Below are positions 18,258-27,530 of a DNA stretch of 64,000 nt, in pieces (positions within the stretch are counted from its first letter, which is position 1; each line of letters starts with the position of its first letter). Source of the stretch: Gemmatimonadaceae bacterium (GTDB lineage Bacteria; Gemmatimonadota; Gemmatimonadetes; Gemmatimonadales; Gemmatimonadaceae); assembly GCA_019186945.1 (NCBI GenBank), contig JABAQJ010000002.1, positions 399,897-463,896 of the forward strand. The letters are read 5' to 3'. Both the position numbers and the translations under genes were made by a program. The notes under the pieces are model-generated. The model was not told where the DNA came from. It ran no database searches and was given only the letters and a program-made list of their open reading frames with translations.

Positions 18258-21200
18258 TCACGCACGACGTTCCAGCGCTGCAATCCAGGAAAACCTCCGA
18301 TCGTCACGGTCGATCAGGCGAATGGCGCTGGCAAGCAGGTCGCGCCACTCGGGTCGCCAGAAATCGCTGTCGGAGAGTGCGGAGATGCGATTCGCGATCA
18401 GTTTGGCGTTCGCTCGCGTCGCTGGGCCGGCCGTGGCGAGCCATCCGTCTGCCAGTCGCACCGCGCGTTCCGACTCGCCGATTCCAGCCATCGCTCCAAG
18501 GATCGTGGCTGCCTCCCACGCATCGTCCGCTCGATCGAACTTCTCCTCTAGCTCGCGGCCGCTCGACGATTCCACACGGTCGCCGGCAGCTTCGTCGGCG
18601 GCGACGGAACCGGCAAGCGCCCGGAGCGCGAAGTTCGCGAAGGGCGTGTCGCGAGAAGCGTCCGCTCCCGCGAGCAGGAAATCCCGCCCTGTATCCTGCC
18701 TGAGGACATGCGCGAACCAGCTCTGGGCAACCGCGCCGATGCCTGACCTGTTCCACACGACTTCGAGCTGGCGGGCGTCCGCCACCGGATCGCCGGTTCG
18801 ATAGAGCGTATCCAGCCACCCGAATAGAGCGCCTGGATCGAGTCGCCACGCGACGTCTACGATGCGCCGGTTCAGGTCTTCCGTAATGACATCCGTGCCG
18901 TGCTTCAACAGTCCGCGCAGGACTGCCAGCGCTGCCACGCCTTGTCCCCGATTGAGGAGAGCGTCAGCGATGCGCTCGCCTTCCCACCGGAAGACCGTCT
19001 CCTGTCCCAGAAGATGCAACAGCACGGGCACGATGCGATCCTCGTCCGGACAGTGACAGAGGGCAAATACGACCGCGCTTCGACGCGACCGATCGGTCAG
19101 CGTAACGTCGACAACGTAGTCGGCCATGGCAGCGATCGCTCGTGGCCTCAGTTCCGGAACTTGCTCGACGATCCGTGGACCCAGGTACCAAAGAAGATCC
19201 GGATGGTCGAGCGTCGACTCGAGGAGCGCGAGGAGTCCGGGCGTACATTGCAGCTGCACCAGATCGAAGGCTGGATTCAGATCCGACCGCAAGCGATCGG
19301 AACCAGCGAAGTCGGTGGCGCCGGTCTTGACGGTCCTGTGGACTGTTGCCAGGGCGTCCTCGAGGAGCGGATTCGTCGGTGCGATGCGCCCCCGCTGGCA
19401 CGCCCACACGAGGTCTGCGAGATCCGGACCTCGTGCCAGCATTCGGTCGATCAGCGCATCCGCCGTTTCGACGTCGCCCACCTCTCGCAACACCCGATCG
19501 ATCGTCTGACGATCCGTCAGGTCGCCCGCGTCCTCGAAGAGCGCCTGGAGCCGCAATCGCGCGGTGCTGGCGTCGCCCCACTCGCTTCGTAGCTTCAGGC
19601 ATGTCAGGGTACTCTCGAGGTCGGGGGCGTCAGGTTCCACCAGTTCCAGGTGTCGCAATCCGGCTGCAGATCCTTCCGCGCGGGCCAGCGCTTCCACTGC
19701 GCGCAACCGCCACGGATAGGATACCGACGACCTGGAAACTCCCCCGTATCCGGGAGTAGCGGGCGCCAGTGCATCGCCCGCCGCCATCGCAGCGAGGGGC
19801 GCCCGGGCTTCCGCATGCCGGGCGAGTCCGATGAGAGCCGCACAGGCGTCCTGTTGCCGGTAGCCGCGCCCATCGATCACCACCGCCAGCTGCGATACCG
19901 TGGCAGCGACCAGGTCCCGTTCCGGATTCGCGACCTTCGACAACAGCCATGCCACCAGACGGACGCGGCGGTGCAACAGATCCTCGCTTGGCTCGTCGAG
20001 GTCCCGTACGGCACGCAGCAGGTCGTTGTGGAGATCGCCATCGTTCGCCATCTGCGACACCGCAAAGCCAAGTGGCTCGCGCCAGTCGTCGCGGTACCAT
20101 TTCCCGGCCATGGCACCGATGAAGCCTGACGCGTCGTCCGCGAACATCGCGGCAGCGTGCGCGCCAGCCAGGAACTCCTGGATCTGCAGGTGCGCGAACT
20201 GGAGCAGCGGCGCGGCGTGCGGACTCGAATCGCCCGAAACGCGAACCAGGAGACCGCTTCGGAGCACGGCCCAATCGAGCATGGCGTCGCGGGCGGCCGT
20301 CGACACTCCGCCGAAGATCTCCCTGAGCGCCTGACGTGCAAGCTGGCGGGAGAACGTCGCCGCCGGCTCTCCGCGCTCCTGGACAGCCCACGCCAGCACC
20401 TGCAACGCATCGAGTCGCCGTGCCAGTTCGTCGTCGCTGGCACGTTCGCCCTTCGCTTCCTCCCAGGAGACGCACATCGTACGAACCCACCGCTCGAAGA
20501 CGGACGCGGCGCTCGAGGGGAGACCCTGGCGTGCGGCGACGCCGGCAAGCATCGTCAACGTGAGCGGCGTGCGCGTCAGCGGCTCGAGATCGTCCCTGGC
20601 GGCGATCGCTGCCGCCAGAGTCCCGTCGTCGTCAGCTGCCACTTTCAGAAACTCCCGCATGTCGGCGGGGCTCAGCGGTCGCACATCGAGTCGCGGCCAT
20701 CGTGGAGTCTCGTCAGGCCGCTGAGTGCCGGAAGGTTCGGGGAAAGGCCCTTCATCGTATGCCGCGGGACGCGAACCGAGCCACATGCGACACGCCGGCC
20801 AGGTCTGGCTGAAGCTGGCAATGGCATCACGCACCTGCTGCCGCCTTGCCTGACCGCCAGCCTCATCGAGGCCATCGAAGGCGATCGCGGCAACGCCTTC
20901 CGACAGCAGGCTCCTGAAGAACTCGGGATTCACTTCTTCCAGAAGGAGCTGGCGGCGGGCCTGTTCGACGAGGACGTCCACCAGTCGAGGAGCCGCGATG
21001 GCGCCTCTGTCCGGCAGCTCCGCCAGGGACAACCAGATCGGGACCGTGCCCGGCCGATCGCTGGCGATCTTCAGTGCCAGTTTTAGCGCCGTGGACTTCC
21101 CTGCCCCAGGTTGCCCGGTGATCGCGGCCCGCGGCAGCTGCGCCAGATCGCGCACGCCGAGCGCCGGTCCACCCGACGGCGCGACAGGCGACAGCGTCAT

Positions 21201-22010
21201 CGCCGTGTAGAAGGTGCGTCCCTGCGGCGCGGCAGCAAGGCCGGTGGTTGGAAGCCCGCTCCGGTCCAGCTGGCACCAGGTGTCGAGGACAGCTCGCGCA
21301 TAACGCGCCCGCAGCCCTCGCCAGTGCCCGCTGGCCGGAATCGCCGCCAGTTGCGCCGCGTCGACTACCGGGAACGGAAGCGCAATGCCAGTCGCTCGCA
21401 GCATCGCCAGCGCATCCTGATCCTCGGCGAGCCGCGACACCGGTATCGCGACCAGAGCCGCGCTGCCCAATCCCTGTGGCACGTGCACGAGGTGTGCGAC
21501 AAGAGCGTCCCCGGCGAACACCGGGCCGCCGGAAATCCCTTTCCAGTCGCGGGCGTCGGTCGGCGCGACTCCGCGCACGTCCAGTGTCAGCGTGCCTGAG
21601 CGGACTCCCGTGGCCGCGTTGATCGACGCCTTCAGCTGCACAAGGTCGGTTTGCGCACCGTGTGAGGCATACCGAGGGAACCCCGCTGCGTCTACCATCA
21701 GTTCCTCGCCAATCGCCGGTCGCGCAAGCCGTGCGGCACCGACGTCCGCCACAAAGACGCCGCCGCCCCGCGGGGAAAGCAGCGCCGTATCGCGCTCTTC
21801 CGAAACCCACAACACCTCCGCATCGAGGAATGGCGTTGGCAATGCCGAATCGCCGCCTGCAGGAAACGTCAGGCGTCGCCACCGACAGACGGCACCCAGG
21901 CCGCCCACGACATGCGCCGCCGTCAGGATGACGCTCGCGCCGATTAGGCAGCCGCTGCCCCGCGACCCGCTGCCGGGGACATGCAGTTCGACGACGCGAT
22001 CGAGATCCAT
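18258..22010 (-). CDS. Trypsin-NACHT fusion: STAND NTPase with N-terminal serine protease and helical repeats
   Basis: 1250 residues, no signal peptide, so cytosolic. Residues ~1-190 are a trypsin-like protease with an intact triad: His33 (TAAHVV), Asp74 (ERDTALL), Ser160 (GISGGPVF). A linker leads to a NACHT/STAND NTPase at ~290-500: Walker A GQPGAGKST (Lys305), Walker B AIAFDGLDEA (Asp379), LGSRP sensor at 411-415 and the LTRTPLTLTMLAG winged/helical element. From ~640 to the end the protein is alpha-helical HEAT/TPR-like repeats, the usual ligand-sensing arm. Known logic of such STAND proteins: a trigger bound by the repeats drives NTP-dependent oligomerisation, here bringing proteases together, presumably leading to cleavage of a host target and growth arrest or death. 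It follows a TRYPCO2 gene by 15 bases, a pairing known from predicted conflict systems. Trigger and substrate are unknown. Confidence 0.9.
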   Translation of the reverse strand: MDLDRVVELHVPGSGSRGSGCLIGASVILTAAHVVGGLGAVCRWRRLTFPAGGDSALPTPFLDAEVLWVSEERDTALLSPRGGGVFVADVGAARLARPAIGEELMVDAAGFPRYASHGAQTDLVQLKASINAATGVRSGTLTLDVRGVAPTDARDWKGISGGPVFAGDALVAHLVHVPQGLGSAALVAIPVSRLAEDQDALAMLRATGIALPFPVVDAAQLAAIPASGHWRGLRARYARAVLDTWCQLDRSGLPTTGLAAAPQGRTFYTAMTLSPVAPSGGPALGVRDLAQLPRAAITGQPGAGKSTALKLALKIASDRPGTVPIWLSLAELPDRGAIAAPRLVDVLVEQARRQLLLEEVNPEFFRSLLSEGVAAIAFDGLDEAGGQARRQQVRDAIASFSQTWPACRMWLGSRPAAYDEGPFPEPSGTQRPDETPRWPRLDVRPLSPADMREFLKVAADDDGTLAAAIAARDDLEPLTRTPLTLTMLAGVAARQGLPSSAASVFERWVRTMCVSWEEAKGERASDDELARRLDALQVLAWAVQERGEPAATFSRQLARQALREIFGGVSTAARDAMLDWAVLRSGLLVRVSGDSSPHAAPLLQFAHLQIQEFLAGAHAAAMFADDASGFIGAMAGKWYRDDWREPLGFAVSQMANDGDLHNDLLRAVRDLDEPSEDLLHRRVRLVAWLLSKVANPERDLVAATVSQLAVVIDGRGYRQQDACAALIGLARHAEARAPLAAMAAGDALAPATPGYGGVSRSSVSYPWRLRAVEALARAEGSAAGLRHLELVEPDAPDLESTLTCLKLRSEWGDASTARLRLQALFEDAGDLTDRQTIDRVLREVGDVETADALIDRMLARGPDLADLVWACQRGRIAPTNPLLEDALATVHRTVKTGATDFAGSDRLRSDLNPAFDLVQLQCTPGLLALLESTLDHPDLLWYLGPRIVEQVPELRPRAIAAMADYVVDVTLTDRSRRSAVVFALCHCPDEDRIVPVLLHLLGQETVFRWEGERIADALLNRGQGVAALAVLRGLLKHGTDVITEDLNRRIVDVAWRLDPGALFGWLDTLYRTGDPVADARQLEVVWNRSGIGAVAQSWFAHVLRQDTGRDFLLAGADASRDTPFANFALRALAGSVAADEAAGDRVESSSGRELEEKFDRADDAWEAATILGAMAGIGESERAVRLADGWLATAGPATRANAKLIANRISALSDSDFWRPEWRDLLASAIRLIDRDDRRFSWIAALERRA

Positions 22011-22025
22011 CGCCGCGCCTGGCTG

Positions 22026-22325
22026 CTACTCTGGCTCCTGCTGCTGTTCGTCGCCCACGAGCACGGGCCCGCCGTCGACGGAGGGTGTCAGGACGAACTT
22101 GATCCGGTGAGCACTGGTCGTCATGGCCTTGGCCTCGCCACCAATGGAAACGACCACCCACTTGAGGCCCGCGCTCGCGGTAGCCGTTGACTGGAGCTGA
22201 AGCTGGAGCTCGACTTCCACCGGCCCGAGGGCGAACTGCAGCGAATCGTCCCGCGCCATGCGCATCGCTTCCGAGATGTCGTTGCGCAATTGCGCGATGG
22301 CATGCGCCACGCCCAGTTCCTTCAT
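22026..22325 (-). CDS. Small TRYPCO2-type (trypsin-co-occurring domain 2) protein
   Basis: 99 residues from ATG 22325, which has GGGGAG eight bases upstream; the frame upstream carries no family sequence. The fold reads as an N-terminal helix (VAHAIAQLRNDISEAMRMAR) followed by FALGPVEVELQLQLQ, WVVVSIGGEAKA and the ending AHRIKFVLTP, matching the trypsin-co-occurring domain 2 family. These small proteins are encoded next to trypsin-like effectors in NTP-dependent conflict systems and are thought to act as adaptor or signalling partner. Here the gene precedes the trypsin-NACHT gene by 15 bases on the same strand. The C-terminus is an acidic Gln/Glu tail. Assignment from recalled family pattern, not a search. 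Confidence 0.8.
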   Translation of the reverse strand: MKELGVAHAIAQLRNDISEAMRMARDDSLQFALGPVEVELQLQLQSTATASAGLKWVVVSIGGEAKAMTTSAHRIKFVLTPSVDGGPVLVGDEQQQEPE

Positions 22326-22530
22326 GTGGCAGTCTCCCCGTTTGGACCGGCTGACGCGCGACGCCAAAGGGTAAGGAATGCCAGGCACCCACGCAACCAT
22401 GTCGAGCGAACGTGCGGAGAGCCGATGCCCGTTACGTATGGAGTGGCAAGCTCGAGGCGATCTCGACATACTAGACGCCACGTTGCGCCGACAACCACTT
22501 CCCCAGGACGCCCCCCTACTCCGCCAGATC
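22326..22530. other. Divergent promoter region of the TRYPCO2/trypsin-NACHT cassette
   Basis: 205 bases between the divergent cassette and the M24 peptidase gene. On the minus strand TTGTCG followed 15 bases later by TAGTAT could serve the cassette, but the spacing is short and I do not rely on it. No inverted repeat that would mark an operator is obvious. Confidence 0.4.
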
Positions 22531-23859
22531 ATGTATCTCGTTATGCGCTGGTTGCCGCTAGTGGCCATGCTGCCACTCTCCTGGTCGCAGACACCGCTGC
22601 GCGCCCAGTCGGCCAATGAAGCGCGGGATCGCTGGGCCCGGTTATGTCAGATCCGCCGGGAGAAGTTCGACTACATCCTTCCCGAAGCCATGCGGGAGAA
22701 CGGGATCGACATGTGGGTCGTGGCCATGAAAGAGGGTAACGTCGATCCTCAATGGGATCTCCTGGGCAGGGGATACGTGGGCAGCACGGGGTATTTCGTC
22801 TTCACGGACCGTGGCGGCGATCGCATCGAGCGCGCGGCGCTGGGCATCGAGGATCACCATCGTGAGGCGTGTGGCGACTACGACATTCCCGATGGAAGTA
22901 CGGACCTCCTCAAGTTCGTCCGGGAGCGAAACCCGAAGAAGATCGGCCTCAACATGTCCGAGGAGATCGGACGGGCGGATGGACTGACGCACACGATGTA
23001 CAATCGCATCGTGAAGACGTTAGGTCCGGAATACGCATCCCGGATCGTCAGTGCCGAAAAGCTTGTCTCGGATTTCAGTTCACGGCGCGTCGCATCCGAG
23101 ATCGTCGCCTTTGGCGATGCCGGCGAGATTGGCCGAGTCCTGCTCGAACGTGCGCTCTCGAACGAGGTCATCGTACCGGGGAGGACGACACTCGCCGACG
23201 TCTCGTGGTGGCTACAGAACCAGATGCTGCAACGCGGCCTGGGTTCGTCGTTCGAAGCGCCATCCGTCTACATCACCGGCCCGACAGGGATCGAGGCGAC
23301 GTCGAACGATCGTGTGATCCAGCGCGGCGACGTCGTCATGATCGACTTTGGGGTCGGCTATCTGAATATGTGGACGGACCAGAAGCGAATCGCCTACATC
23401 CTGAAGGAAGGCGAAACGCAGGCGCCACGCTGGCTCCAGAACGCCTTCGACCAGGCACGCAGGATCCGTGACGTCATTCACCGCACGATCAAGCCGGGGA
23501 AGACGGCCGGTGCGATGTTGCAGCTGCTGGAGCAGGAGATCGCGAACGCGGGCTTCCGTAAGGCCGCGGCGTTCGACCGTATCGCCAACGATGCCGTCAC
23601 CGAGTTCTTCATCGGCTGCCATTCCGTCGGCGATTGGGGGCACGGCCTCGGCCCATCGATCGCCTTCTTCAATCCCACGCAGCTCACGTACGAGATCCGG
23701 CCGACCAACCTGTTCTCGATCGAGCTCTTCGCGTGGGTACCGGTCGATGCCTGGGGCGGCCGGAAAGTACGCATTCCGCTCGAGGACGACGCGATCGTGA
23801 CCGGTCGCGGCGTGGAATGGTTGTACCCGGCGAATCAGCGCATCCTGCTCGTCGGGTAG
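22531..23859 (+). CDS. Exported M24 metallopeptidase (Xaa-Pro aminopeptidase-like)
   Basis: 442 residues from ATG 22531, chosen because a signal peptide follows (MRWLPLVAMLPLSWSQTPLRAQ); an ATG at 22543 is equally possible. An N-terminal creatinase-like domain (EAMRENGIDMWVVAM...) precedes the pita-bread catalytic domain with metal-ligand candidates Asp in VVMIDFGVGY, Asp in WTDQKRIA, His in WGHGLGPS and Glu in FSIELFAW plus one Glu in IPLEDDAIV. Such enzymes remove N-terminal residues before proline; being exported it would act on peptides in the periplasm. It is divergent from the defence cassette and convergent with the S9 peptidase, sharing a terminator with it. Confidence 0.9.
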   Translation: MYLVMRWLPLVAMLPLSWSQTPLRAQSANEARDRWARLCQIRREKFDYILPEAMRENGIDMWVVAMKEGNVDPQWDLLGRGYVGSTGYFVFTDRGGDRIERAALGIEDHHREACGDYDIPDGSTDLLKFVRERNPKKIGLNMSEEIGRADGLTHTMYNRIVKTLGPEYASRIVSAEKLVSDFSSRRVASEIVAFGDAGEIGRVLLERALSNEVIVPGRTTLADVSWWLQNQMLQRGLGSSFEAPSVYITGPTGIEATSNDRVIQRGDVVMIDFGVGYLNMWTDQKRIAYILKEGETQAPRWLQNAFDQARRIRDVIHRTIKPGKTAGAMLQLLEQEIANAGFRKAAAFDRIANDAVTEFFIGCHSVGDWGHGLGPSIAFFNPTQLTYEIRPTNLFSIELFAWVPVDAWGGRKVRIPLEDDAIVTGRGVEWLYPANQRILLVG

Positions 23860-23885
23860 CAAGGCGCCAGCGGTCTGCAGGCAGC

Positions 23886-23914
23886 GAAGGCGCGCGGCGA
23901 TGCCGCGCGCCTTC
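23886..23914. terminator. Bidirectional hairpin between two convergent peptidase genes
   Basis: A 13-base perfect stem (23886-23898 with 23902-23914) and a 3-base loop GAT lie between the M24 stop (23859) and the S9 stop (23935). T-rich tracts are weak on both sides, but stem length and position between convergent genes argue for termination. Confidence 0.65.
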
Positions 23915-23934
23915 TGTCGTGGAGCGTCAGTTCG

Positions 23935-26487
23935 CTACTGGATCACGGCGGAATGACGTGTGGTGTCATCCCCCATCAGGTGCTCGACGAAATACTCCAT
24001 CATCATGCGGTTGAAGTAGGGTTGCATATTGCCGTACCCGTGCGGTTTCCCCGGGAACACCATGTAATCGAAGCGCTTGTTCGCCTTGATGAGCGCATTC
24101 ACGAGACGGACCGTATTGCCCGGGTGCACGTTGTTGTCCATATCCCCGGTCGTCAGCAGCAACTTTCCCTTCAGGTTGGGAGCGAGTTCGATGTTGGTCG
24201 GGACGTGGATGGTGTAGACGAGCGAGTCATCCACGAACCCGGTATCGACCCCAACCGGGCTCCCGCCTCCGCTGCTGACGCGCCCGCGGCGCGCCGTATC
24301 CGCCCGACTGCGCGGCACGGCTTTCAGTCCATGATACTGCTCGCTCCAGTTCTGGTTGTAGATGTTGTTATCGTGATTTCCTGACGAAGACACCCCGACC
24401 TTGAAGAAGTCGTTGTAGGGCGGCAGCATGAGCGCTGCGGCCGTCAGGAAGCCACCCCCCGAGTGCCCGAAAATGCCGACCTTGTCCACATCGATCCAGG
24501 GATACCGCGCCGCCAACTGTTCGATACCGGTCTTCTTGTCGGCCAGGGCGTAGTCGCGCAGGTTGCCATAGCTGAAGTTCTGGTAGGCGTTCGATCGCAG
24601 GGGGTTGCCGCCACGATTGCCGATCTGGATGACGATGAAGCCGAGTTGTGACAGTTGCTGCTGCACCCCCCCGGAGACGAAGCCGGTGTTCACCTGCTCG
24701 GTTTGCGGACCGGGATAGACGTTGGCGATGATCGGGTACTTACGCGTGGAGTCGAAGTCGGCCGGTTTCCACAAGTTGCCGTAGATGTCGGTGACGCCAT
24801 CGGCTGCCTTCACCACGAACGGCATTGGGGGCGTCCAGCCCAGCGCCTTGAATCCGCCGACATCCATTTCCTCGAGGTTCATGACCACCTGTCCGGCGGC
24901 ATCTCGAACCACGCTCTTGAAGGGCACGTCCGGCCGCGAGTAACTGTCGACGACGTACTTTCGCGTGGGCGACAGCGCGGCCGTGTGATCGAAGTTGCCG
25001 GCATTGACGATCTGGAACCCGGATCCATCGGCGTTCACACGATAGAGGTGCCGGAAATACGGGTTCTCTCCTGGCTCGCGTCCCACGCCGCTCACCCAGA
25101 TCACACCGCCGATGGAGTCGATTTCGGCAATCTGGTCCGCGCGCCACGCACCCTGCGTCAGGGGCCGCTTGTACGTTCCGTTGTGATCATACAGGTAGTA
25201 GGCGCCCCATCCGGACCGCTCTGACCACCAGATCATGTCGCCACCACCCTTCACATAGCGTGGCGCCTGCGACTCCAGGTTTGCGTGCTGCACCGATTCC
25301 GTCAGCAGCGACTTGATCGCCCCAGTGGCCAGGTCTATCTCGATCAATTCCAGCGTGCGCTGCGGGCGGTCACGCCTGACGAGCCGCAGCTTTTCGGACC
25401 CGGTGGTGAAGTGGGGATAAAGGAGCCGCTGGTCACGCCACTTCCTGACGTTCACCGGTTGCACGGACGCGTCGCCACGCCGGTAGGTGTACAGCTCCAT
25501 TTGCGCGACGCTTTCCTCGCCCGGCATCGCGTACGAATAGGACGACAGCACCGGCCGTGGGTCCACCACGACGTTCACCAAGTACAGTTCCCGTACCTTG
25601 CGCTGGTCCTGCCGCGTGACCGCGAAAGCCCTCGAATCCGGCGACCACACCACGTTCGGGCGCACGCGTGGGTCGCGACTGCGGGACTGTCCGCCGCCAT
25701 CCTGCTGCTGCGTGTTGTCCTGCAACTGGCTGAAGGTCGTATCCCGCGCGCCGAAGGAGTGGTTCTTCTCGCCGTCAGTCGTGATCCGTACGGTATCTGA
25801 CCGCCCCTTTTCAACCAGATACAGGTTGTGATCGCGCGCAAACACGAATGCCGTGCTGTCCGGCGACCAGTTCCGGAAATCGGCGTTCTGGTTACCGAAG
25901 GGTCCGCCGCCACCGCCGAACTGCTGCTGGCGCTGAACCTCGCGCTCCTCGTCAGGCGGTAAGGAATCGTCACGAGGCGGTCGTCCCATGTTTCTGATGG
26001 TTTCCGTCGCGAGATTCCATTCGTACCTGGTGCTGTCCACAGTGAACCGGATCGCCTTGTGATCCCTGGTGAAGTTGAGCGTGGTGAACGGGAGCTTGTT
26101 GGGATCGAACGGCTTGCGATGCGCCGTTGCGAGTTCAGCCGCCAGCCTCACGTGGTCGAACAGCGGACGCTTCAGCTTGAGCGGCGGCACGACCAGGTAG
26201 AACGTCGACCCGTTGTGGTCCCGCCAGTTGTACCAGAGCGAATCGGTCCTGCCCAGCCACCGCGGCTGGACGGTGGTGCTGTACGTGATCTGGCGCAGCG
26301 CGTCTGGCGAGAACCTCGATGCAAGTTCCCAGTTCGCGCGAACTCCCGACGTGACGGCTCCTACGGATGCGCCCTGGGCCCCTGCCGGCGCCGACAGCGC
26401 CACCAATAGGACCGTCGCACCGACGGCGCCTGGAATCGCGCTACGCGACCGAAACCGGGGTCGCTCGATCAGAACCGGCGGATGCAT
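23935..26487 (-). CDS. Exported S9 (dipeptidyl-peptidase IV-like) serine peptidase
   Basis: 850 residues from ATG 26487, with AGGAG six bases upstream and a signal peptide (AIPGAVGATVLLVALSAPAGAQG). Residues ~60-560 are the DPP-IV type N-terminal propeller (FRNWSPDSTAFVFARDHNLYLVE, NVVWSPDSRAFAVTRQDQ), followed by the alpha/beta-hydrolase domain with Ser about 676 in GIFGHSGGGF, Asp about 784 in TGDMDNNVHPGN and His about 816 in GKPHGYG. DPP-IV enzymes release N-terminal dipeptides, usually after Pro or Ala. The frame continues upstream without family sequence. A Gly-rich insert (FGGGGGPFGNQN) interrupts the propeller. Fits the peptide-scavenging theme of the window. Confidence 0.93.
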   Translation of the reverse strand: MHPPVLIERPRFRSRSAIPGAVGATVLLVALSAPAGAQGASVGAVTSGVRANWELASRFSPDALRQITYSTTVQPRWLGRTDSLWYNWRDHNGSTFYLVVPPLKLKRPLFDHVRLAAELATAHRKPFDPNKLPFTTLNFTRDHKAIRFTVDSTRYEWNLATETIRNMGRPPRDDSLPPDEEREVQRQQQFGGGGGPFGNQNADFRNWSPDSTAFVFARDHNLYLVEKGRSDTVRITTDGEKNHSFGARDTTFSQLQDNTQQQDGGGQSRSRDPRVRPNVVWSPDSRAFAVTRQDQRKVRELYLVNVVVDPRPVLSSYSYAMPGEESVAQMELYTYRRGDASVQPVNVRKWRDQRLLYPHFTTGSEKLRLVRRDRPQRTLELIEIDLATGAIKSLLTESVQHANLESQAPRYVKGGGDMIWWSERSGWGAYYLYDHNGTYKRPLTQGAWRADQIAEIDSIGGVIWVSGVGREPGENPYFRHLYRVNADGSGFQIVNAGNFDHTAALSPTRKYVVDSYSRPDVPFKSVVRDAAGQVVMNLEEMDVGGFKALGWTPPMPFVVKAADGVTDIYGNLWKPADFDSTRKYPIIANVYPGPQTEQVNTGFVSGGVQQQLSQLGFIVIQIGNRGGNPLRSNAYQNFSYGNLRDYALADKKTGIEQLAARYPWIDVDKVGIFGHSGGGFLTAAALMLPPYNDFFKVGVSSSGNHDNNIYNQNWSEQYHGLKAVPRSRADTARRGRVSSGGGSPVGVDTGFVDDSLVYTIHVPTNIELAPNLKGKLLLTTGDMDNNVHPGNTVRLVNALIKANKRFDYMVFPGKPHGYGNMQPYFNRMMMEYFVEHLMGDDTTRHSAVIQ

Positions 26488-26815
26488 GAGGTCTCCTGTG
26501 CGTTGTGTGGTCCCTGGTGGATTGTCCCCGGAATCGCTCATCAGCGTCCAGATGTCGGGCAGTTGGCTCGGCAATGCGTCGAAGTTATCGATGGAGCGGA
26601 AGGTCGGCTGTGACACGATTCGAGTCGTGGCTCTCCGCGCTGCGGTGGCGCGCTCCAGGATCGTGGTAGCTTGGCCCGCGGCCTGCAAACCAGCCACGCA
26701 ACACGTTTACGAAGCACGTACCGGGAGTGTTCGGAGAGGTGAAGCGCTAGACCTCGCCGGCAGAAGAACCGATCGCCATCTTTCGCCATTCGCGCCCGCA
26801 TCGGAGCAGTGCCAC
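26488..26815. other. Divergent intergenic region between the S9 peptidase and the HExxH gene
   Basis: 328 bases. I see no gene and no clear promoter. It includes the good Shine-Dalgarno of the S9 gene. The downstream coding frame is open through this stretch but shows no conserved sequence before 26816. Confidence 0.45.
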
Positions 26816-27421
26816 GTGCTCAAGGACTTACTCGCTCGATTGACGCATCTCGGTGGCGAGCCCGCACGCGCCGGTACGGAAGGCCTGCCGATCGTACGCG
26901 GCATCCCGGTCCTGGTGGAGAACAGCAGGCCTGACATCGCCACGGCGGACGTCATGGAGCGACTGGACGAGGCGCTTGGCTTGATCGAGCGGTTCCAGCC
27001 GTGGCGCATGGCGCACCTCCGCCGCGACCTGCATCGCATCTGGATCGTGCGTTACCCGTGCCGGGGAGCCTACCTGCCCGAAGAACGCACGTGCATGACC
27101 GAACTGACGTTCCTCGCGCGACGGGATATCAGTGCCGCGCCCGTGGCATCGTCGATCCTGCATGAAGGCGTCCATGCGAGGATCGATCGCATGGGAGTTC
27201 GACGCGAGGGACGCGATCGCGCACGCGAGGAACGGATCTGCCGGCGCGCGGAACTGGACTTCGGCCGCGCCCTGCCCACGGATCTGGGCGCACCAGTCAT
27301 CGAGCGCGCGCTGGCCAGCCTCGAGATGACGGACGATGACGTAGCCCCACGGATCGACTGGGCCGTGGCCATGCAACGAACCGCCGACGTCGATCGCGGT
27401 GCGAACCACGGCCTGCACTGA
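26816..27421 (+). CDS. Hypothetical protein with HExxH zinc-peptidase-like motif
   Basis: About 201 residues from GTG 26816 (start uncertain; GGAG lies about ten bases upstream). Not recognised as a named family. The visible clue is SSILHEGVHARIDRMG, giving HEGVH at residues 116-120, the zinc-binding helix of many metallopeptidases, preceded by a strand-like TELTFLARRDIS. A downstream Glu as third ligand may be in RAREERICRRAELDF. No signal peptide or membrane segment. Codon use is like its neighbours. It ends 109 bases before the GH172 start, same strand. It could be a minimal metallopeptidase or a structural descendant without activity. Confidence 0.55.
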   Translation: MLKDLLARLTHLGGEPARAGTEGLPIVRGIPVLVENSRPDIATADVMERLDEALGLIERFQPWRMAHLRRDLHRIWIVRYPCRGAYLPEERTCMTELTFLARRDISAAPVASSILHEGVHARIDRMGVRREGRDRAREERICRRAELDFGRALPTDLGAPVIERALASLEMTDDDVAPRIDWAVAMQRTADVDRGANHGLH

Positions 27422-27530
27422 GAGCCGGCCGTCGATGCAGCCAAGTGACCGCGGTTTCGGAGGCGAACGCGTAGCCGAGCGACTGAATCGTGTTCGTCGC
27501 TCTGGCCGAGTCCACCGATCGAGACCGCAA

